From Strigamia acuminata (lineage: Eukaryota; Arthropoda; Chilopoda; Geophilomorpha; Linotaeniidae): a stretch of 64,000 nucleotides of DNA. The number at the start of each line of letters is the position of its first letter. The stretch's first letter is position 1. Of this stretch, positions 56,661 through 64,000 are shown piece after piece. A program made the translations under genes and the position numbers. The notes beneath the pieces are model-generated. The model was not told the origin of the DNA and did not search any database. It was given only the letters and a program-made list of their open reading frames with translations. The DNA lies in the NCBI GenBank assembly GCA_949358305.1, contig OX442318.1, positions 4,636,501-4,700,500 of the forward strand, given 5' to 3'.

Positions 56661-57364
56661 CCCAGCGGGATACCGGCAGGGCCGTCTTTACACTTTTCAG
56701 CGCCCTGGGCTAATAAAACTCAGGCGCCCCTTGCCCAGCGCCCTTCTGTGCCCATCGAGCCCCCGTGCCCGGCGCCCCCCTGTGCCCGGCGCCCCTGGGC
56801 TGCAGCCCAGTTAGCCCAATGAATACCGGGAACCTGTGACGTTGTGAAATTTTTTTTCATACCTCGTGGCCCGACCTATCCAGATTTTCTGGTATAAATT
56901 TGTTCCCGTGGCGCGACCTATCTAGATTTTCCGGTACTAAATTTGTTCCCAGTCCAGCTCTGCGTAGTACCGTTCTGTTGGAGAAAACTCCCTTGTAAGC
57001 AGAAATTCTGAACCAGGATACTTTTACCTGAACCAACGCATTTCTCGATGTCGATAGACACTCCGTCCTTTTTCTGCAAATACAACACCTGTGTCTTACG
57101 ATTCAAAAGTACATTGAAATTATATTGCAATGTATTTTGAAATGCATTGGGTTTCACGAGAATGCATTTTATGATACATTTTTTGCATGCTATTGGTTTG
57201 CAAATAATAATACATTTTGTATAATGTATTATAAAATGCGTTCCCAATATTATTGTTTGTCAAATACAGCATATGAATGCGTTTTCAAATGCAAATTATA
57301 ATTTAATGAAATGCATTATTTAATGTACAAATAATATACATAATTCATTAAGCGAAATGCAATA

Positions 57365-57680
57365 AGGAGTTTCACAAATGATGCGCTGAAGACGCTGAAG
57401 TGATTACGATTATTCCAACAATCACAATCGCTGTATTATTGAAGACCCACGCCAGGTGGTGCCAAGTCCAATTGATTATACTACTGTCACATGACTTCTG
57501 GTTATAATGTCCGCCACGTTTTAAGCATGAAAAGCTCCTTCTTCAGCGATTATAAATAAGCGCTGAAATGCTGAAGCGATTATTCATGTGATTGGCTCAC
57601 GCAAGTCACACGGCAATCGCTTCAGCAGAATAATCGTCATAATTGCTTCAGCACCTTCAGCGCATCATTTATGAAACCCC
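57365..57680. mobile_element. 316-bp MITE with ~50-bp inverted ends
   Basis: The left end AGGAGTTTCACAAATGATGC and the inverted right end GGGGTTTCATAAATGATGC continue to match for about 50 bp (GCTGAAG words). TA flanks both sides. The inside has more GCTGAAGCGATTAT words in both orientations. Confidence 0.85.
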
Positions 57681-57689
57681 TATTATACT

Positions 57690-58840
57690 TTAACCGTATG
57701 AGTGCCATTCAGCGCAGGTTAATTCCAATCCTTACAATATTCAGCAGTATTAAGCCTAATAATGCTAAAGTAAAGTAATATAAATAATAATAAACTCATT
57801 AACAAAAGTAATTACCTGAATCAATCTCCTGCATTAACCTTCCCATAGCCATGGCTAATACTACACATGTGCAGCCATGGTCGGTCATTTCTGACTTCTT
57901 TTCAAAAACCCTTCTGCACATGTGCACAATCACATTTTTCCTGGTGCAATCGCTTTTTTCCTGGTAAAAGCACATGTTTTAGGACTAATTTTAATATGCC
58001 ACCTAGTGCAAACAGATGGCAAAGCAGTGTACAGCGCTCCCATTAAGGGTGTTTTATGTTTTAAATATTAAATTATCTTAATAATAATTGAAAAACTATT
58101 CGTATTTAGACATTATAAAATAGGAAAAAAAAGTTAAAAAAGTTAACCTACTTAATTAATTTTCAGAAAAAAAAAATTAGTGATTTTTCCACTTCTGTAA
58201 TTATTTTGACCCACCATGGCTATGGAAAGGTTAAGGAATCCACGTTTACATACATTAAATACGCTTAGTAGGCATTTAAAACCTATCAAAAACTACAGTC
58301 ACTTAGTTGGCTATAGCTTGGTTACAGTTAGTGGATAAATCGACCTAAGTGTGTGGCGGGAGAGCACCTGCTGACACACGCGTGCTCATGTGTCATTTTC
58401 TCCAGTTTTTATGTTTATCTTGAATAAATAAATCAGTTGTCAACCACAAATTGTGGGGTGAGCATCAGGTTATTGGTGTCTGGGGCTGCTGTTATCCCAG
58501 ACACTTGAGGTAAAACTCAGCATTAGCACGTATTAGCATCCATTTTTTATGAAGTTGTAGTAATTTTTTGTTTATAGATGCTAAGATCAGATTCGTAATT
58601 CAGGGCTTGAAGAGGATAAAGACGGACCAATTTGCTGTTACGACTGGGATTAAAAAGGCTTTTATCACTCTCTGGACTTGAAGAGTGTGGTTAAGCTCTT
58701 AATATTGCACCTAATATTTACAGTACATAAAAACTGCATTTTATAAACCAACATAAAACAAGATATATTTGACTATACACCATACAATGTTTAATTTTCT
58801 CAACTCCCGCCAATTCAACCGCCTAACAAATTACACAGCA
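57690..58840. other. Interval without a recognised gene
   Basis: No coding signature or clear repeat structure seen, apart from a pair of CCATAGCCATGG / CCATGGCTATGG words at 57844 and 58212 that may be the ends of an undefined repeat. Confidence 0.35.
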
Positions 58841-58842
58841 AG

Positions 58843-59015
58843 ATGGCAGAAATTGACAAAAAGATGACAGAAATAGACGAAAAGACGACAGAAATTGACG
58901 AAAAGATGATAGAAATTGACAAAAAGACGACAGAAATTGACGAAAAGTCGATAGAAATTGTCGAAAAGACGACAGAAATTGACGAAAAGACGACAGACAT
59001 TGACGAAAAGGTCGC
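58843..59015. repeat. 21-bp minisatellite GACAGAAATTGACGAAAAGAC
   Basis: Eight units in register. Because 21 is a multiple of three, the plus strand from ATG 58843 reads as a 61-codon frame of EIDEKTT heptads, and the minus strand is open too. No promoter or splice context supports translation. Confidence 0.9.
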
Positions 59016-59029
59016 CATTTCAATCTGAG

Positions 59030-61600
59030 TTGTAGAAAACTAGAACAAGTGTGAACACAAGAGTTTCTAAAAGTTGGGTAGTTATATAGAAAAGTGGTTT
59101 AAGTGTGAACAGCAACGCAAAAAATAATCGATGATTTTCGGCCATTTTAAACAAAATACCGACAACTGTCAACTTGAATAACCTTTTTCCTGTTTATTTT
59201 TTTCAACCATCTTCTCCCCCTTTATTTTCCACTTGTCACCCATCAGCTGCAAGAAACAAATAAACATTCTTTCAAAAAAAACAAAAAAAAAACAACCTCA
59301 TACTCATACATCGTCTTCGGACAAATTTTTTCCCTTCAAAACTTTGAAAAGTAGCCCCCATGTGACCATCACTCATACACACAAACCTAATGCTCCTAGT
59401 TCCCTTCCTTGTTCCTTCCCAATATTTATACACATATCCTGTACGAGTTAGCCAACAACGTATCCACTTATTCACCGCCACTCGAAACAGGAGAAGGGAG
59501 GGCAATACTGAGTTCACCACTTACACATACGCGCACAAAGACAGAGTTTGATGGCAGTTGCTTCGACTTGGCGTTGCCATCCCACCGCCACCAGCACCAC
59601 ACATCGTTTCAAATGTAAATCCATATAAGTAGTAGACCTAATGGATTGGCACTATGCCAATATTGGAGATGTCTGCTCCAACCGACTTTCCTCGCCGAAC
59701 GTGTCAAAAGAGAGGAAAAGAAAAGTGGAAAAGAGACTTACCTTGGGTGGCAAACACGTTTTAACATCTCCGCTCGGAATAAAATCCAATTTTTACATGC
59801 TTTAGCGAAGAAGCGGCTAAGCAAACGTCACCGGAGAAGGAAATGTTTTCAGAAAAACAAAATGTAAACAGTTTCAATTTAGAACGAAGAAATCAAGGTA
59901 AAGAGATGGGATTGCAATGGATAAAGAAATAAATTGTCATTAAGGATTTCCAGGCTTAAAGTACATTACCGTTAAGGGGGATGGAAAGGTGCAACATCTA
60001 GTGATGGGATGTTGCAACATCAGGTGAGCAAATGCCCGAACGGTGAGAGGGCCATTTTTAGGTATTCGTTATATCGATAATTCGTTATATCGCGATTCGT
60101 TATAAAGAGTTTTGACTGTACATGCAAGCTTGTATTACAGAGGACAATTGCTTTATTAATCTTGAACGTAAAATATACTGCAATATGCGATACATGACCA
60201 CCTACAGGGTGCCGTGAACCAAAAAAGTTTAAGAACCACTGATTTAACTAATTTGTACATTTACAATAAACAGCAACAAGCAATATGTTACATGACAGAA
60301 TGTTCCTACAGAAAGAAATTCAGCAATTCAGTAGTGGTAGCCACTAAAACAGCACTAATTCCATCTAGCAGCAAGAAATTAAAGCAATGACCCCAGCAAA
60401 AGACTTATAATCTAAAAAAAATTTTTAGTTGCAACTTTTTTGCTTGGTTACACAGTCTCAATCCAGAAAATCTGCAGTAATCTTTCACAATTTTAAAATT
60501 GATGTCATCTTTATCAATCTAAATTCAATTACCTAATCTCCATGTTTTGATCTAACTAAATGTTTGTGCTCCATTACCCATCATTTTCTCATCAAATTTA
60601 AATCATATTTAAACTTCAAATTAAAAATAATCAATAAATGTAAAATCCCACCAACCTGTCTTTGTTCTTTCTCTCTTCATTTTACCTGAAACAAACAGAA
60701 AAAAAATAAGAAAATACTCTTGTCAATTAATGTAAATTAAATGCTGGGATTATATGAAACAAAATCTCTTTAATTTTTACAAAAATCACTTGTATAAAAA
60801 TTTCCTCATGAAATTTGAAACTTTTCCTCACTAAATCAATAAGAACATTACCAAAAAAAAGCAGAAAAAAAAGGCAATTTAATGCAAGGAAGGTAGTGTC
60901 AAGGAAAAGCCTTTGGTGACTATCGAATAACAAATGAACTCACCAGAGACCAAACTCAAATGTCTCTTCCTTTGAATGGGATAAAACGAAATAAAAATTT
61001 ACACTTTGATGGCAAAACTTTCTCTTTTATTCCTTTTAATGGAAATGCTATACCCAAGAGAAAATCAAAATAAAAAGAAATAAAAAAATTATACACAACA
61101 AGCAAAAATAACAGTTTTTCAGTTTTGATTTTCCCTTCCAAGAATAAACATATAGGAAAGAAGGGGAGAAGAAAAAATCTTTAAATTTCACTTGAGAAAC
61201 TATTACCACGCTTGAATGGAAAAAGCAATAGAAAATTGAAAGCAACACAGAATCTTCCATTTTCTAGGATTCGGCTTTTATTCGCCCGGCTTTAATGCCA
61301 TTCTGTTTATGATATCTGCCATTATGCTGCAAGTATGGGCTTCAATGTCCTTTTAGAGGGAGTTCAATCACTTTTCCCCTTCACTGGTTTAATCATAAAG
61401 TTTAGCATTAAAACTTTAAGTCCTTTGTGGAGAAAGTTGTCCGCCTAACAAGGAACCAGGAGTTCGAAGAAGGTGATACAATGATCATTCTTGACGTGCT
61501 CGCACATAATGAATATCGGAGCAAAAATTGAATGTGCACGTTTAGGGTTAAACCGGAAGGATTTATTCGCATTTACCACAAGTCCACACAAGAAGCACAG
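59030..61600. other. Interval without a recognised gene
   Basis: A good minus-strand donor (CACCCAAG before gtaagt, about 59743) follows a possible short first exon with ATG near 59768, but no partner exon was found. A pogo half-copy lies at 60055. The rest shows nothing. Confidence 0.35.
60055..60121. mobile_element. Right half of a pogo-like MITE
   Basis: GATTCGTTATAAAGAGTTTTGACTG ends at TA (60120-60121) and matches the right end of the 935-1179 element with one change. The left end is absent. Confidence 0.7.
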
Positions 61601-61609
61601 ATTTCAACA

Positions 61610-61984
61610 AGTGCATTCAAAAATTAAAGTATTTTGCGTTTTACTTCAATTTTAAAACAAAAATGACATCATTTCCTGTCCTATTTATTAAATTAAACTA
61701 TATTAATTATTTATTCATAATTATAATTACATATGTATAACAAACGCAATCCTTGAAAACGCTTCTTGATTTTGCATTGTGTTTTATTTTTGATTTGCTT
61801 TGTATGTCGGGTGTCCCTATCCTTGTAGGCTTATCGCTGTTGAGGGCAACCCCCTCAATTTTTTGAATTCAGCATTAAACATGTTATTATTATTATATTT
61901 ATTATAATTATTATAATAAATCAAAATTTAAACTTAAAATACATTTAAACTAAAATTTTATTTTTTATTTTTAAATGCAGCTAC
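61610..61984. mobile_element. GCTGCATTCAAAAAT-type MITE, copy 3
   Basis: Left 125 bp and right 70 bp match copies at 9940 and 12988; the right end TTTAAATGCAGCTAC complements the left-end type TAGCTGCATTCAAAA. The extra 150 bp in the middle (about 61735-61900) is a private insertion. Confidence 0.75.
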
Positions 61985-62715
61985 TGATAAATCATTTTGT
62001 GTTTATTTTGGTTTAAATTTCTGTTGTTGATCGTTTACGACAACTAAATTATTATTTTTCTTTCTTGCCTAGTAATTTTAAACCGGATCGACGTCCCATT
62101 TCCAAATCTTTTACCGGAATGGCATCCCTGACAGTTCTGGCTTACTTATTACTTGTACAAGTAATTTGAAATTAATAAAAATATTTTTTTTAGCTATCTT
62201 TTTAACAAATAATTTAACAACATTTGTATATTGATTTTAGCAATAACGCTGAGACCAATTACATAATGAACACCATGAGCTACAGTTTGACAAGCCTAAA
62301 TGCAATTACTATGATTGAAATGTCAAGAATGTGAAGCTGGATCTGTAATCAGGATGCCTGCATGTACTGGATGTTGTCATATGGCACCAATATAAAGCAA
62401 CATTAATCATTCATCCCTATATACAGTATAGAGTTTAGTGCATCAATGATCAAATGCAAGGACTTTTCTTTTTTAAAAAATGATCAGCATACAGTACTGT
62501 GGTTTTATGATATTTTAACTCACATACTTTATAATTTGACTTGCTCTTAATCAATTATTAAGCCTACAAAAATTTCAAAATTCCCATATTCTGATTTTAC
62601 ATAATGTAATGTTTTTTTAAAAGTATTTTGTCCCATTTTGAATTTGGGCAGCCCCTCTGCCACATGTAGAATCTACTCTCTTGAAAAAAAGATCAGACAG
62701 ATCATCGTACTAGAA

Positions 62716-62830
62716 CAGGGGTCGGCAACCTTTTGATTCGGAAGAGCCAAAAGTTACAATTTAGGATTAGGATTAGGATTAGGTAAATAGGTATCTTGAC
62801 ATAAAAAGAGCCGCAGGTTGCCGACCCCTG
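62716..62830. mobile_element. 115-bp hAT-like MITE, complete
   Basis: Perfect 15-bp inverted ends CAGGGGTCGGCAACC, with an exact 8-bp target duplication TACTAGAA at 62708-62715 and 62831-62838. The inside carries four ATTAGG units. It sits inside a loose AACAATCAGACCGATCATC tandem repeat (62690-62930). Confidence 0.95.
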
Positions 62831-62943
62831 TACTAGAACAATCAGACTGATCATCGGGCTGGAACGATCAACCTAGAACAATCATACCAATCATCAAGAT
62901 AGAACAATCAGACCGATCTTTAACTCCAAGTTAAAGAGATATA

Positions 62944-63020
62944 CTAGCTGCATTCAAAAATTAAAAATTTGTGTTTTACTTCAATTTGAAAACAAAAATG
63001 ACATCATTTCCTGACGTGCG
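62944..63020. mobile_element. GCTGCATTCAAAAAT-type MITE, truncated copy 4
   Basis: TAGCTGCATTCAAAAATTAA followed by GTGTTTTACTTCAATTTGAA matches the left 70 bp of the family, then stops at a different sequence. Confidence 0.7.
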
Positions 63021-63704
63021 TACAGTTGACAGGGCATTGTTGCAGACATGGCTGAAAGATTTGTAGTTAGTCAGTCATGGTTTGTATTGTTGGTATACAA
63101 ACTTTGGCAATTTGTATTCTGATAAAACTAGAATGAACATTGGTTTTTCCAATGTGGTGTCAACTATATGCCTACAGCACACTTTTCCAAATATGATCTT
63201 TTTTCTGCAGATTCTGTTAGTATTTCATTATTATTCATTTGTAACGTATAAATTATTGTTTCTATTGGTTTGCAACTAATTCTAGAAAGTGTGCTGCCAA
63301 CTTGATGCTGGAATGCACTCACCCAGTGTGGAGGCCCTTCTACGACATAGATTCCCAACCATGATCAAATCAAAAAAAAATTAAGGAAAAAAAAGCACGG
63401 TGTTTGGTCGAACGCAGATTCAACAGTGGTTCGGCCAAACACCTGCGGTCAAATCCAAAACAAAAATAAAATAAAATAAAATAAAAAATTGTTTTGGATA
63501 AACTCAACTGCACCTTCTATGACATCGATCCCCCAACCACCATCGAATTCAAAAAATTATACGTAAAAAAACACAATGTCTGGATTCGACGCTGCAGGAG
63601 AAATCACTTACTTCCTGGTCCGATGGGAAGAACTCAACGACCGAGATCTTAGACGCAAACAAGACGTGGACGCAACGAAAAGACGAGCCGCTTATCAATT
63701 ACGT

Positions 63705-64000
63705 TGGAGAAGGTCGTTGAAGGTCGGGAAAAGTCTGAAGGTCGGGAAAGGTTGGAAAGGTCGTTGAAGGTCGGAAAAGGTTGTTGAAGGTCGGGAAAGG
63801 TTGTTGAAGGTCGGGAAAGATCGGGAAAAGTCTAAAGGTCGAGAAAGGTTGTTGAAGGTCGGGAAAAGTCATTGAAGGTTGGGGAAAGTCGTTGAAGGTC
63901 GGGAAAAATCTGAAAGTCAGGAAAAGTCGTTGAAGGTCGAGAAAGGTCGTTAAAGGTCGGGAAAGATTGTTGAAGGTCGGGAAAGGTCGTTAAAGGTTGG
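63705..64000. repeat. Minisatellite of GTTGAAGGTCGGGAAAGGTC units
   Basis: Units of about 20 bp repeat at least 14 times and run off the right edge. Small changes (GGGAAAAGTC, GAGAAAGGTT) occur. The plus-strand ORF entering it from 63576 is not a recognised gene. Confidence 0.92.

Overview
The window is eukaryotic nuclear DNA, almost certainly from a small invertebrate animal. It is AT-rich and holds multi-exon genes with GT-AG introns that are mostly 60-110 bp long. About four fifths of it is repeats. An interstitial (CCTAA)5 tract at 56.6 kb matches the telomere repeat common in arthropods, and an animal-type wax-ester/DGAT-like acyltransferase is present. I favour an arthropod (crustacean, mite or collembolan grade), but one short tract is weak evidence and the species cannot be named.

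Genes lie mainly in the first 15 kb. A partial MIF4G-domain gene (38-688, minus) runs off the left edge. A complete 12-exon CCZ1 (4574-8841, plus) follows; its product would pair with MON1 to activate RAB7 in late endosomal traffic. Next come a four-exon UNC93-like membrane protein (10318-12374, plus) and, tail to tail with it, a two-exon WSD/DGAT-like O-acyltransferase (12775-14442, minus). These neighbours share no obvious pathway.

From 15.8 to 21.3 kb the DNA is repeats: a 518-bp element with an 8-bp target duplication, a 259-bp palindromic satellite, an unusual array of eight tRNA-like A-box/B-box modules (four plus, then four minus, 17.5-19.3 kb), and minisatellites. From 21.3 to 26.4 kb I see no clear gene, only one candidate exon.

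Two complete, apparently very young LTR retrotransposons lie on the minus strand at 26442-33352 (1160-bp LTRs) and 36319-43496 (1485-bp LTRs). Each has TGT...ACA LTRs that look identical, a 4-bp target duplication, a tRNA-Pro-type primer binding site and a GGGGGGAAG polypurine tract. Each has one huge intact ORF (1430 and 1239 codons) and no reverse transcriptase, integrase, protease or zinc knuckle. They look like non-autonomous elements carrying one unknown protein, and are the best candidates for an undescribed system.

Between 45.9 and 51.1 kb, matching inverted satellite blocks flank broken pieces of RIOK1 (minus), of a UAP56/DDX39 helicase (plus) and of at least one unrecognised gene. 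This may be a composite transposon that captured host gene fragments. The rest, to 64 kb, holds scattered MITEs, minisatellites and sequence in which I recognise no gene.
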